Shown: one piece after another, positions 47,801-58,900 of the stretch
Numbering within the stretch: the stretch's first letter is position 1
Layout of the letters: the number at the start of each line of letters is the position of its first letter
Source: Colletotrichum lupini
Taxonomy: Eukaryota; Ascomycota; Sordariomycetes; Glomerellales; Glomerellaceae
Length of the DNA stretch: 64,000 nt
NCBI RefSeq assembly: GCF_023278565.1
Contig: NC_064678.1
Coordinates: 4,836,001 to 4,900,000 of the forward strand
Direction of reading: 5' to 3'
Program-made: the position numbers and the translations under genes
The notes under the pieces: model-generated
The model's database searches: none
What the model was told of the DNA's origin: nothing
Seen by the model: only the letters and a program-made list of their open reading frames with translations

Positions 47801-48442
47801 TTTGGCGGTGCCAAGCCTGCCCAGCCTCCCTCTGGTGGTATGTTCGGTAACCTGAACCCCCCCGCGGGTGCCTCTACCACTGGCACTAATTCACCCTTTA
47901 ACTTTGGTGGTGCCTCCAGCCTAGCTACGACTCCTGCCACTGGCACTCCCGAGCCGACTACGGAAGCCGACAAGGCCGCTGGTGGTGAAGGCGACGATGC
48001 TGATGGCAAGCCTCACGAGCAGCTTAAGCTTACTGAGGGTGGCCCTGGCGAAGAAGACGAGGAAGTACTCCACGACGTTCGCGCCAAGATTATGAAGTTC
48101 ATTCCGGCCGGATCCGAAGAAGACAAGGACAGCGGCGACGATAAGCCCAAGAACAAGAGCCCTTGGTCAACCAAGGGTGTCGGCCCGTTCCGTGTCCTGA
48201 AGCACAAGAACACTGGCGCGGTGCGCATGCTGCTGCGCGCGGAGCCTCGCGGGCACGTCGTGCTCAACCGCTCTGTTCTGCCTTCTGAGACATATAAGGC
48301 GGACAAGAAGTACGTCAAGCTCACGACCTCGAACGAGACGGGCAACGGCCTCGAGACCTGGATGGTGCAAGTCAAGACGGAGGACTTTGCCAAGGCGCTG
48401 GCAAGCGCCCTGGAGACCCACAAGTCTACCAACGCCAAATGA
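44900..48442 (+). CDS. FG nucleoporin of the Nup2/Nup50 type with Ran-binding domain
   Basis: One intronless frame of 1180 aa. An N-terminal basic segment and a conserved globular region (about 150-240: YLSHLVPAEYDDL, RRLKYAANEIF, KDWKLNIMNFAKEFEKSR) match fungal Nup2 proteins. A long low-complexity part (about 370-1020) holds dozens of FG, FGA and FGG units in Ala/Pro/Ser-rich spacers, which bind transport receptors. The C-terminus (about 1055-1178) is a RanBD1 domain: VRAKIMKFIP, KGVGPFRVLKHKNTGAVRML and WMVQVKTEDFAKAL. Nup2 works at the nuclear basket in importin-alpha recycling and, in some fungi, moves to mitotic chromatin. Basic stretches with KRK patterns near 255-310 suggest nuclear import signals. 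Start ATG 44900 is in a good context and fits the N-terminal sequence. Very high confidence in family. Confidence 0.95.
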   Translation: MDQRNSTPRPRPSLKFANRSYQASPLNPNKRLGTPKTAPSQRVLNRDPMPSSNLNASTISTASNLFRSSTLSASSNTTPFAPSLPASTAKKVFAPGATPASQKVYRENIAQATSRGMAAKSTSADLFQMRIPSPPPELSGEVLARDIPPELEAKGTVYADQYLSHLVPAEYDDLQRRQLFCVLDLRRLKYAANEIFTKKDWKLNIMNFAKEFEKSRSLIMLRYGLYEFKNVKPSEEVLKKWRSAHGLPEPEEEVADASPSRQTTRSKRKAEDQLTPKDAALSSASPNKNNKRRLVDREDEEPATPATVKNKRKATVEDESDENQPSKLQKSTSTPSATKSMFEKIANNQGPSSTPKAAPAPASAPKAAEAKPSSLFGAAPKPANNDLSRSVFEKQLKPAQASNIFGYLSDASSAKNSGVEADAESETDSDDEAEPSVAASGGAETPLGQPASNLFGAKKPLFSAGAATAPSSTSSDARETTPSGTKSLFDRVTKGNNGQPLRADSAEPAPAPEKPAFAPAKEAAPAPVNATWNPNSPIKFNANPAPSNGLFGASTNGSSSIFGAKPTAPAAPASNLFGAPKQDEKPKAEKRSAPEEDKGAESDKENDSQRPSKSPFGGFSGFQSKPFEAPKKDEAAPKAAAAPTFAFGASAPKAEEPKPAAPASNLFGSQDKPAGSVMQSSTLFGGSKPQETPAPEPAKPLFGASTSSTSTPFQSNPLFGAPAPASNTSNLFGAKPNDEGSKAPQFAPAPTAAPAFSFGASKPTESAGSPFGGSPMKQDGPPAKRQFNAPAPSAPAAPSGGMFNFGGSQSAAPANPFGGAAPAPQTNGGSSGPPSFGSGGGSSFTFSAGGGGTSFNNPFASANGGGSGSAPAPSAGGMFNFGGGGSSAPSTSSTPFQFGGGSSAPAPAAASSSPFQFGGGAPAQPAAPAASTPTFTFGAANGSASAQAPASQKPLFGASTPAPTSNLFGGAKPAQPPSGGMFGNLNPPAGASTTGTNSPFNFGGASSLATTPATGTPEPTTEADKAAGGEGDDADGKPHEQLKLTEGGPGEEDEEVLHDVRAKIMKFIPAGSEEDKDSGDDKPKNKSPWSTKGVGPFRVLKHKNTGAVRMLLRAEPRGHVVLNRSVLPSETYKADKKYVKLTTSNETGNGLETWMVQVKTEDFAKALASALETHKSTNAK

Positions 48443-51400
48443 GGTCAATGATGGAAACGTAACTGAAAGGGATTATGGAAGAATGCCATAGCATGTGTTT
48501 TTGTTTTTTATTCTCCGTTATTTGGTCTGAATCTTATACTAGACGGAGAGAAAGTGTATGTCTTGTTTGTCTGTAACAGACATACATGTGATGGAGTGTT
48601 GGGGTTTCGCGTAGCGACACAAAAAAGAAAGGTAAGGCATAGCATTGCTCTTTTGGCTCGGCGTTGGGACACTATTTTTGTTATTTTGGTTTTGTTTTTC
48701 TTCTTCACTCGTTTCCTCTCGGGGTTGCCGGGGATTATGTGTACTGCGTATCCTCACTAGGAGGGCGGATTTGTGAGGATTGATGGAGAGTGAGGCAGAG
48801 GCCGAGGCTCTGAGAGACAGGGCGAGAGGGAGAGGATCCGAATAAAAAGTACAGTTGTAGAAGTTACATTGGGAGGAATAAGGGAATTGTAGTACACTAT
48901 CAAGGAAATTGTGTGCCCTGACTTGAAGTTTTGTTTCCCCGTGCTTACTGTGAAGTCGAGAATTGTATGTTGTCGGCCAGACTTGATTCCATTCGATTTT
49001 CAGCTTTGAAGACTGCTTCCTCTAGAAGTTTGAGACTTGCAAGTCTGCTTCTCATCGATGGTGACGGAGAAAAGCAGCCAGTATGGCCGTCCGTAGATCA
49101 AGAGCTCTCTCTGTTGCCGTGTATAGGTGCATGCTTCGGTGTAAATCGGATAGGCGCGTGCTTGAGAATGTGAATTCGAGCGAGCCCGCATTTACTGATA
49201 TCTCGTTTGATGTATTCTTCCTTCTCTAGTTCCGTTTTCCTATTTAAGCATTTCCGTTCCACGAGTTGGATAGCGGACCAACCACATTCTGTCGTGCTGA
49301 GCGGTGACGCAGGAAATGAGCAATGATTGATATGTGGACTCTGGACGGCGAGGTTAGGTTAAGTTAAGCCCCCCTTTAAGCGAATGGATGTCACATGTAT
49401 CATACCCAATAACTTCGGAAATGAAAATCAGTGTTTTGTATCGTCCGTCTGGCGTGACATATGCAATACGGAATAGGGGTCAAGAGCCGAGAGGTTTGGA
49501 TAGGAACTGGGGTTAATTCTGGCCAGTGAGAGTCTGTCTTGGGAGTAGGTAAAGTGAGATGGTCTCCTTGGTTCCTTGTCTGGTCGTAGACCCCCGGGCA
49601 CTTCGTCAATCAATGACTCCTCTCCGAGATGCAAGAAAAGAACACATGTCTTGCTTGGGGAGCTTACTACAGGATCTTTTGGAGGTGTCTTTATACTAGA
49701 CGACCGGCCCCGCTGTGAAATAATTTCAGAGCAAGATGCCAGGGGACGGTCCTACTTACTTGCCTGCGAGGAAAATCATGTTAAAAGCACATCCTTCCTA
49801 GGTTATTAGGACAATAATCTCTGGTTTTTTTAGGAGGTCTTGCCAGAAGAAGAGTCATAATCTCGAGTATCTATCGTGGTTGTATGCTCTGGGATTGTCC
49901 GCTCTATATGCTTACGGGTCGAATCGCATCGAAACCGATTTACGGGCCAGCTCGATAGCTTTGCTGAATCCTTTGAGGTTCGCCATGCCCCTTGACAAGT
50001 TTAAGTATGATATCCCTGTCTCTTAAGTCCTGTTCTTCGAAGTCCCGAATAGAAATCGCCTTGGTTGATGCTATAATACTGGGTAAGTAAGTCAACGGTT
50101 CAGTGGCATCATGATCGGTTTGGTAGCTCCCTCTTTTAAGTAACGGATGACCGGAAGGTTTGATAGGAAGGCGAATCTTCCTAGTAGTATCTTATAGCAA
50201 ACATCATCCGAACTAGCCCGAAGTTTAATATCTATCATATGTCCGTTGAAAGGTATTCCGTGTAGAATAGCACGATATAGCTGAGAGCTTTTGACGAGAT
50301 GTGTGCTCCCTCCGCCAAAGTAAGGGACATCTCGGACTTGGTGGAGTAACTTAATCTCCTGCTCCTCTGCTGAAGTATACCTTGGGAAACTTTGCCACTC
50401 AGTGAGCCATCTTCTCACTGCGGTGGTTGGCGAAGAGATTTGCTACGAAATTTTCTCAACGCTTTTATATCAAGTGGTGACCCCTTTCCCAGCTGCCTCT
50501 GTCGCAAGTGTCTTCAATTCACCACCTTCCCTGTCAACCCAGTGGCTCTGCTGTTGTGGCTGATGAATAACATAAGACCTTAGCTTCAATGCCATCTTAC
50601 TTTAAGGGTCTTATCACTATTCCACTCACCAGCATTCAGTCCTAAGAATCCATTCCTTCGCCCTCACAGCTACTTGGCCGAGATGGTTCCCGGCCAGTCA
50701 CGCCACACACCTCCTTCCTCTCTCGTGAGTTAAAGTAAACGTGAGTTCTCATGCTAGACCTGATTCTTTTGGTCTGGGACAATGTAACCAGATGCTTGAA
50801 TAACATGACGAGGAAGTTGCTAATCACAGAGATAACTAGGATGCCACAGACAAGACTCCGATAATGATGGCATAGAGGATACAGTTCGAGACTCGAGAGG
50901 CACTCCACCGGCTGACAGCCTTTTAACCCCAGCGGGTGTCGCTCATTGGACATACCTTTTTCTTGATTCAACCCCAAAGTCCGCCATACTCAAGGCATCG
51001 CTGTAGAAAGCCTATGAAGCCCTGGGCAGAGTACCACACAACGATCGACGCATCCCTACTACACTGGTGTCCCGGTCATGAAGCCGACGTCAAATGGTTC
51101 CATGCGGCTCAGTAAGTGTTCTACTGTGTGCAGGGAGAATTCAGCAGTCGTGTGTTCCACGATACTCCCAGATTGCTGTTGCCTATGCGGCACCCGAACG
51201 GGCTGAGATAGGCGATGCCGGATTCGAGTAACAGTGAGACACGAGATGTATGTAAAAATAAAACGTTCCGGTCACTGGCATACAGCCGAGATTCTCTCTT
51301 CATACCCATTGGATCAAGGGAGCTTTTTGGCCCCCGCAGCCTGATTTTGACGATATTCCTTCGCGCGCTAATTGGCTGTGATTCTGCGCGGTGCGACGTA

Positions 51401-51714
51401 CACAATATGCAAGTAAGCACGCAGCCTGATGGCATTGGTGTCGCCAAGGGGGGGCTGGAACTTGGAAGGAACGTAGCAGCTGCGCGACGAAGGTACAGTC
51501 TTCCCGAATGGATCTCTTTTGATATTTAGTGTCGTCATTCGGACAGCCTGATATCACAAAACTTTGTTTTCAACTTCTAGCTCATCACTCAGAAGCAACA
51601 GAGCCCGCGATGTCGAAGAAGCATTAACTGAGATCTTTCAGTACAATCTTTGAAAAGTTGCGCACCGTTGACTGGCATCTGAGAGAAACCCAAATCCCGA
51701 GAACTCGCTTCGAC
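48443..51714. other. Long intergenic region with a coding relic
   Basis: About 3.3 kb. The part right of the nucleoporin is its 3' region. Around 50,460-49,930 on the minus strand there is a protein-like relic (separate entry). Another minus frame (50,977-50,642) has one hydrophobic segment but no family. The remaining sequence shows nothing recognisable. Confidence 0.5.
49928..50460 (-). pseudogene. Decayed coding relic of unknown family
   Basis: On the minus strand a frame without ATG codes RRWLTEWQSFPRYTSAEEQE, then LLGRFAFLSNLPVIRYLKEG, and stops at 50,092. A second frame takes over directly (TEPLTYLPSIIASTK, then FEEQDLRDRDIILKLVKGHGE) and stops near 49,930. The two pieces read like one protein broken by a frameshift, and the upstream end lacks a start. 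No domain is recognised; a missed intron is the alternative explanation. Confidence 0.4.
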
Positions 51715-53722
51715 ATGGCGACAAATCATACTATGAGTATGGGATGGTCTTATTCAGACTCTGGCACTGGTTACTGTTCCTCTGTGCTTGGCTATTCCAA
51801 CTCTGGCACGTCTAGTGGGGGTTACTACACTGACAGTCTGGATTGGGCCAGTTTCGTGTCCTCTATCTATGGAGCAGCAAAGAGTCCGGAGTACCCCATA
51901 ATCACTGTCAATCTACCCAGACGATGGAACCACTCATCAGACAACTTCGATGCCCAGAAAGATTGTTACGACACGAAGGTTCTGTTCGATTACTCCAGTA
52001 CGGGACGAAGCCCTTCCACTGCAAACTTATACGGATGCGCCGCCATCGCGACCTCGGCATTTCTCGTGCAAAGTGAGAAAATTGACACCGACTACAGCGT
52101 CAACAAAACGATATCAAAGATAAATTTGGACTCTTTGATGGCTTTTAATGCCACAAAAGTCTTTGAGCAGATTCTTGGTTGTATCGAAATTTCCTGCGCC
52201 GGAGGAAATCCTCTGGGAGAGTGCGATCCCGGCGTCGCGAAGCTAACACGGGGCCAAGTCAGAGCTGGTGAAATGGATAAGGTCTTGAATTCCCTCCAGG
52301 ACTTGTGTTCCGTATTCTCAAATGGGCCGCAAGCCGACATTGCTGGTCCTGGTGTAAGTCCAAACTTGATACGAGAGAAGGGAAACCCTGTGGCTGATGA
52401 CGTGGTAGATTGCTGTGTCCTATTACATACAGGTCGCATTGAGCATTTGGTTCTTCATCTTCTGCGGCCTACTCCCTCATCAGCCTGACTCCTCCACCTT
52501 TTTCGGCATGTTGCTTGCTTTCAGGTGGTGCTTCAGGCTTTTTCGAAAGCGCTCAGAGACCGAGATGGGCAGACTGCGCTCGACCTTCGCGCACCTGCGC
52601 TCGACTCGTTTCTGCGTGGCTTTGCGTTCAACCATGGTCGAGTTCCAAGAAACACAGGCATTTTTCGTTATGGCTATTGAGGCGGCGACCTTAACCATGG
52701 TCATCATGAACAAACAGTCTCTCGCCATCCGAGTCGACGTCGGTGCTGCCAAAGTCTTTGCGAGTGCCAACACGCTGCTGGTTCTTGTCACGCAAGCCAT
52801 CATGCAACGCAGAGGCATGTACTGGTGGTATACGTTCGTTCTAACAGTCATAGTCTATGTCCTGTGTTCCATCATACAGATGCTCAATCTTCCGACGCCA
52901 AAGCTCGTTTCGGATCCGTCCCCTGAGTACGAGGCCTGCGGCGGGAGGCACAGCATTCTGCAAACTTGCACGCAGGCTGAATATGGCAATAACGTATACA
53001 GCAGCTACGTTTATGGAGTAAGCCCTGTAATACCAATAGTTCAATTTTCCATCTATACGTCAGTCATGCTCTTTTTGACGATGGACCATCTGAGCCATGA
53101 TCCTCGTCTTAGCAAGATGATAGCCTCGACATACCACGCTCGGAGAGGGCGTGAGATTCGAATACCAGCTTGGGTTATCAAAACATTCTCTGTCTTGGGA
53201 AAGATTCTGTGGTTCACCTTGGTTACTGTGATGGCTTATACAGTGCTACTCAACATTGTTCAAGTGAATCGCTTTGCTGGAGACGCAGTAGGTAGTAAAG
53301 AACAGTGGACTTTTGGTCAGGTTGTGGCGGTTCTGGTCTGGGCACCGGTGCTATCCAAGTACATCTACTATAACATTTGTAAGTCCGACTCTCACATATT
53401 GCGATATGAAAATTATGATTTTGGCACAATGATTGACCTTTTGATTCTCCTAGTCGGCATCGAGCTCGGCGTTGGCAAGCGGATAGACGATCAGTACAAG
53501 GTTGTACTCAACAAAGAGAAACCGCCATCGACACTTTCCGGAGCACAAGGACAGTCTGATTCTTCGAGAAACTTGGTGAATCAAAGTAACTACATCAGAT
53601 TAAGTAGTATTGGGGATGGTAATGAAGATCGGAGACCGGCCGGGGCGGAGACGAGGTCATTTTCGGGAGGGGTTAAGCGCAAACCGTTGCCACCTAGAAC
53701 CAACACTGAGTTGCCCAGATGA
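51715..53722 (+). CDS. Orphan multi-pass membrane protein
   Basis: Two exons: 51715-52353 and 52409-53722. They give 650 aa (donor GTAAGT, acceptor GTAG). The first ~213 residues are hydrophilic and Ser/Tyr/Gly-rich, with seven Cys and four N-glycosylation sequons (NHT, NHS, NKT, NAT). No clear signal peptide is visible. From residue 214 on there are eight or nine hydrophobic segments (about 216-236, 245-259, 297-313, 329-344, 352-372, 416-438, 472-497, 514-533, 553-567). A 70-residue polar tail rich in Ser and Pro follows. This fits a plasma or endomembrane protein with a large disulfide-containing ectodomain and a cytosolic tail. I do not recognise the family. The frame upstream of 51715 begins without ATG, so this Met is the best start. 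Confidence 0.75.
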
Positions 53723-54327
53723 GGTGCGTAGGGCTGGGAGCATAGCGGCCGGGTTGGACATGAATGCTACAGGACTTAATTAAGCTTCGATGTGATGCAA
53801 TCTTTAACGATTCAAAGTTTTCGAGATGGTTGCCTTTGGCGAATGCGTCGACGTGCTCGTACTTAGCTGGCCCCTAGGGAACTCATGCTCGGGCTTCGAG
53901 ATGTTCGCACGATGTAATCACGATAGAATTCACCGTTCTGTAACGGCTCTGAGGTGTCTGAACCATTCTGGCCTACCGGGAAGGTATCTGAACCTTGCCC
54001 TGGCATGCGCAACCATCGTCCGCGAACTTGAATCCCTTCCTGGGATTTCAATGATAAACTTCCGTGAAAACACCATGATGGCTAGTAATTTGCGGACCTT
54101 CTCGTGACTCTGGGGTTTCTTCAAAGCTTTCTCCGAAAATTGTCTTCCAGAAAGCTATATTAACGAGGCCGATTCTCTTCCAGGACCAGAATCTCATCAG
54201 TCTCTCAACCCAATACATCACACATCTTGTTCAAGTTGGTCGATCATCTCTCACTTACACACTACCACAACTCATCGACTTACATACCCAACTCCAAACA
54301 AACAACCAACCAACCAAAGTCTTCAAG
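53723..54327. other. Intergenic region
   Basis: A 93-codon plus frame (53,826-54,107) has no recognisable features. The promoter of the next gene shows a TATA candidate near 54,155 and CT/CA-rich leader sequence. Confidence 0.5.
54155..54162 (+). promoter_or_regulatory. TATA-like element
   Basis: CTATATTA lies about 170 bases before the ATG at 54,328 and is followed by a pyrimidine-rich leader with ACACACC/CAACCAACC runs, consistent with a TATA box of the secreted-protein gene. Confidence 0.4.
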
Positions 54328-55164
54328 ATGCCTTCTCAGACTTCCACTCTCTACATCCTCACCCTGGCCCTTGCTGCCACAACCTCAGCCATCGCTATCC
54401 CAGTCGGGGCCATTCCCACCACTACTGGCATGACCCCCACTCCTACTATCAGTTCAGTCGTCAGCAGCTCCTCTACAATCGCCGTTGCTGCACCCTCTTC
54501 TTCGGACAACGCCCCATCTGAGGCAATGAACTGGAACTGGGCAGCAACCGCCCTCGACCTCATGAAGTCGAACATCAAGGGCAAGGAAGACGGTTCCAAC
54601 ATCAAAGAAGAGGAGAACATTTCTACTCCCCCTTCCATTGAAACCCCGGCTCTGGTTGTCCCAACCATAAGCAACACCTTCAGCACCCTGGCCACTCCAG
54701 CACCCAGCAGCTCCGCCATCGCCGCACCCACACTCACTCTCACCCACGACACCGCAGCCAAGGCCATCCCAACCGACGAGGCCGTGGCCTGGAACTGGGC
54801 CCTCCCGGCCCTCAAGCTCATTGAGAGCCGCGAGCTCGGAGACTCCACATCCTTCGCCAACCGCCGCACAGGTGACAGAGCCGACAAGGTGGACAACTCC
54901 CACGTCGTGGAGGACAAGAATGAGCAAGGTTCCGAGCCCCTCATGCTCGACGAGGCCGCAAAGGAGAGCATCAAACAAGCTGAACCTCCTTCCCTGCCGC
55001 TGCAGACCGCCAACCCCAGCATAGAGGAGCGAGTCGAGCCTACGCCCACTGCTGAAAACAAGGCGGACTTCACGATTCAGATTCAGACGAGTCTGTTCGA
55101 GACCGCCGCGACTCCGACGGCTGAGGCTCAGATGCCTACTGCCACAATCGCGATGGAGGCTTGA
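54328..55164 (+). CDS. Secreted Ser/Thr-rich protein with duplicated WNWA motif
   Basis: A single exon of 278 aa. Residues 1-22 form a signal peptide (LYILTLALAATTSAIA). The mature part is rich in Ser, Thr, Pro and Ala, without cysteine, and probably disordered or O-glycosylated. Two related segments occur 86 residues apart: EAMNWNWAATALDLMKS (65-81) and EAVAWNWALPALKLIES (151-167). Each is preceded by an SSS-[TA]-IA stretch, so a block of 80-90 residues seems to have been duplicated. Tryptophan occurs only in these motifs. A dibasic RR (179-180) is the only obvious Kex2-type site. I recognise no family; an effector, wall-associated or peptide-precursor role is possible but unproven. Confidence 0.75.
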   Translation: MPSQTSTLYILTLALAATTSAIAIPVGAIPTTTGMTPTPTISSVVSSSSTIAVAAPSSSDNAPSEAMNWNWAATALDLMKSNIKGKEDGSNIKEEENISTPPSIETPALVVPTISNTFSTLATPAPSSSAIAAPTLTLTHDTAAKAIPTDEAVAWNWALPALKLIESRELGDSTSFANRRTGDRADKVDNSHVVEDKNEQGSEPLMLDEAAKESIKQAEPPSLPLQTANPSIEERVEPTPTAENKADFTIQIQTSLFETAATPTAEAQMPTATIAMEA

Positions 55165-55936
55165 GACTCCTCGATGGGCGTGAGAGATGGAATGGAGGAT
55201 CATTACTACTACAAGTAGTCGGTAGTCCCTGAGAAATATTCTTCTCAGTATGATAGAGTAGGAATACAGAAGGGATTGCTAAACATACAACCTGTGACCA
55301 TGTTCTTGATGCTTACTGTTCCGTCAGGCGAGTAATTAGGGCTCGCATATCTCAACTCTTCCGAGTAAATATTTATCTCGTGATGATATAAAGGTCCAAT
55401 GGTATTATGGATTCCCTGTTAACAGCGGGCACGCTTGAATTCGTTGGCAGTAGATGTAAAAGGAATCATTGTGTGTGTGTGAGTGAGTGTCTCGAGACCT
55501 GCCGATACGCGCGAAGCGGCTACCTCATTCTACCTCGAAACAACCTAAATCAGCAAACTCAACTCCAATCAAAACATCACAGGCCCTCAGCTTTCTTTTC
55601 TTATTCCACATTGAATATCTCGCTCTGGACAGATAAAGGTCTACGGAGATGCCCCTTTCCTAATAGGTATAATGGCAATACCAACCGACGTGTAAACATG
55701 ATGGAGAGCAAAGGGACGTGGTCTTTGCCAAGTCGAAGACCATAGCGTACTTCAAAATCTAGACACCGACACTGACGAAGTTGATTGTGGATAAAGCGAC
55801 CAAGATTCACACAACCATCCCCATTTTATACGTAGGCCGAGCCATTCGGCAAGGTCAATGTGACTGGGGCTTTCCTACCTACACACAAACGAGCTCACTT
55901 CGAAACGACCCTAAGAGATTCCCATCGAAGCCCCTC
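55165..55936. other. Intergenic region between convergent genes
   Basis: Contains the 3' sequence of the secreted-protein gene and of 5-oxoprolinase. A TGTGTGTGTGAGTGAGTG run lies near 55,471-55,488. No gene supported. Confidence 0.55.
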
Positions 55937-58900
55937 CTAGACCTGCAGAGCAGTATCCTCCCTATTCGCATGACTTCCCTTCCTCCATCCATCCGTCGGA
56001 TCTCTCTTATTACTGACCCCCTTCTCAGCCCCAACCTTACCCCAACCGCCACCACCAGGCGTGTTGATGATAATCCTCTCCCCAGGCTTCATAGGCGCGC
56101 TATTCTTCGCTCCGAGATTAAACCTCCGCTCCTCATACTCCACCTCCTCGTCTCCCTTGGCCTCCCCAGCAGCACCCTTCAATCTCTTCAACGACTTCTC
56201 CCAGCTCCCCTTCTCAACTTTCCTCACCCACACATTCAATCCAGCCTCAGCGTCTTCGCCACCAGCGAGCCCATACGGTCTATACACCCGCCTCTCGCTC
56301 AGAATCGACACCTGCACAGGAATCCGGAACTCAATATCCCTCACGACGCCATCACCGCCCCGATGCTGCCCGTCACCACCAGACCCCTTCCTCAACGAAA
56401 ATTCCCTCAAGATCACAGGATACCGCCTCTCAAATACTTCCGAGTCGGTAATACGGGTATTCGTCATGTGCGTGTGCACACCACTCGTACCCTCCCAGGT
56501 CGGTCCCGCGCCGCTGCCGCCCGCAATCGTCTCGTAGTACCCGAACCCCTTCACCTCCTTCTGCCCCGTCACGTTGCCGCCGAACCCGAACGTAAGGTTA
56601 TTGCAGTCGCCCTGACTCGCCGCACACGCCTGGAAGGCTTTGAAGATGACGTCCGTCACGCGCTGGCTCGTCAGGACGTTGCCGCCTACAACCGCTGCGC
56701 CGTCTGATGGTGATAGGAGCGATTTGGGCGGAATCTTGACGTTGATGGGCTTAAGGCATCCCTGGTTCAGGGGTATGTCCTCCGAGATGAGACACCGAAG
56801 GCAGTATATGATGGCACTATACGTCACAGCCTCAGGGGCGTTGACGTTGCCGTAAACTTCGGGTCCAGTGCCTTCGAAATCAAAGACCGCCTCACCCTTT
56901 TCGGCATCAATCGTGACCTTGAGACGAATTGGGCTGCCATCGTCCATGAAATCCACTGCTTGTAAGTCTTTACCTTCGAATCGCTTACTGACTTCCTTCA
57001 GCAGGGTGCGGACGCACAGCTCAGCGTTGTTCTGGATGTGAACCATGTAGAACTGCACAGTCTCCTCGCCGTACTCCGCAATTAGGCCCTCAATCAGCGC
57101 GATACCTTTCTGGTTCGCCGAGACCTGGGCTCTCAGGTCATTGATGTTATCGGCTAGGCAGCGGGTTCCGCTGCATCCGGGGTATTGGGCAGGCTCGTTA
57201 TACAACAACTCCGTCACTCTCTTTTCATCGAAACGTCCTTCGCTAACAAGCTTCTCGCTCTTGATTGCAGCGCCCTCCTGAAACAGCTCCTTTGAGTGAG
57301 GGGGCATACTACCAGCCGTGATTCCTCCGATATCCGCATGATGCGCTCTCGAGGCCGCGTAGAAGAGGATCTTGTCGCCCTTGTCGTTGAAAGCCGGCAT
57401 CACGAGGGTGATGTCCGGCAAATGGGTGCCTCCGTAGGAAGGATGATTGGAAATGATGACGTCGCCCTTCTTCAAATCACCTTTCCAGATTTCGGCTTGC
57501 CGCTTGACGCAGGTCGACATCGAGCCCAGATGGACGGGAAGATGAGGTGCATTGGCTACGAGACCGCCCGTCGCGTCAAAGATGGCGCAGGAGAAATCGA
57601 GTCTCTCCTTGACGTTGGTGCTGACACTGGTTTTCTGGAGTGCTCTGCCCATTTGTTCTGCAATAGCCATGAATCGATGACCGAAAATGCTCAGCATAAT
57701 CGGGTCGACTTCTCGTTCGCCTTGGTTCTTTGACGCCCTATAATCACAGGTCAGCTTCATGCTTTCGAATCAGTCTTGATCTTACATACCCATCTTCATT
57801 AGACCCTTCCTTCTCAATGTCAATCACAACGTGGGTATCAAGAACCAGCGCAGTAGCTTTTGGCGTAACTACGATGGTCTGCGTACCATCAGCGAGCATG
57901 GCAGGTCCCTTAATAGTCTCGCCGGTGCCCAAGTCCTCAAGCTTGTACACCGGGGTATCGAGTCGGCCTTCCTCGAAATACACCTGCTGTCGGTTATGCG
58001 CCTTGCTCTGCTCCACATCTGTGCGATTCAACTCCTTGAGCTGCTGGTCCACCGTCTTCTCCGCATGCCTAAAGCTCTTTCCAATACCGCGAACGCGCAC
58101 GTCATCGACAATAATATCTCGGTCGTCGAGGGTGAACCCAAACTCGTAACGGTGCTGCTGAATAAAGGCCGTGCCAAAGTCCCATTCCTTTGCGTCCTTC
58201 TGCTCGTCCTGATCGGGCCTGATAATCATCAGCGCCGACTCGGTGCCGCGGTACCTCATGTTGAGGTACTCCTCAAACACGATTTCCTTCTCATCGAAGC
58301 CCTGGTCGCGCAATGCCTTGCGGGACTTGTCCTTGAGCTTCTCCATCTTGCTCTTCAGCTCGTCCACTGCCTTGCCGGGGTACTCCCAGACCTTGGAATC
58401 GGGCTCCTGGCGCTCGTCCACGACGTCCGCAAGTGCCATGCCGTAGGCTGATAGTACAGAAGAGTACCTATGGATGAGAATTTGCTGAATACCGAGAGCC
58501 TCGGCAATGGCAACAGCATGCTGTCCGCCGGCACCGCCAAATGTCGCCAAGCGATGCTTGGAAGAATCGTGGCCCTTGGCTTCCGTAATGGACCTGATGG
58601 GTCTCGTCATAGTCTCATTCGCAACGGTCAAGAATCCGTACGCCACCTCGTCGACGCTCATACTCTTTCCAGTCTCCTTGTTAACCTGGTCTGCCAGTCC
58701 CTGCAGGACCTTCTTGCTGGCCTCAGGATCAAGACCCTGATCTTCATTCTCGCCAAAGATCTTGGGAAAGAACTCAGGAAGCAAACGACCAAGGTAGAGA
58801 TTAGCATCAGTCACAGTCGCCGGGCCCCCCTTTCTATAACACGCTGGACCCGGATGCGCGCCGGCAGACTCCGGCCCCACGACAAACAGCCCATTCTTCC

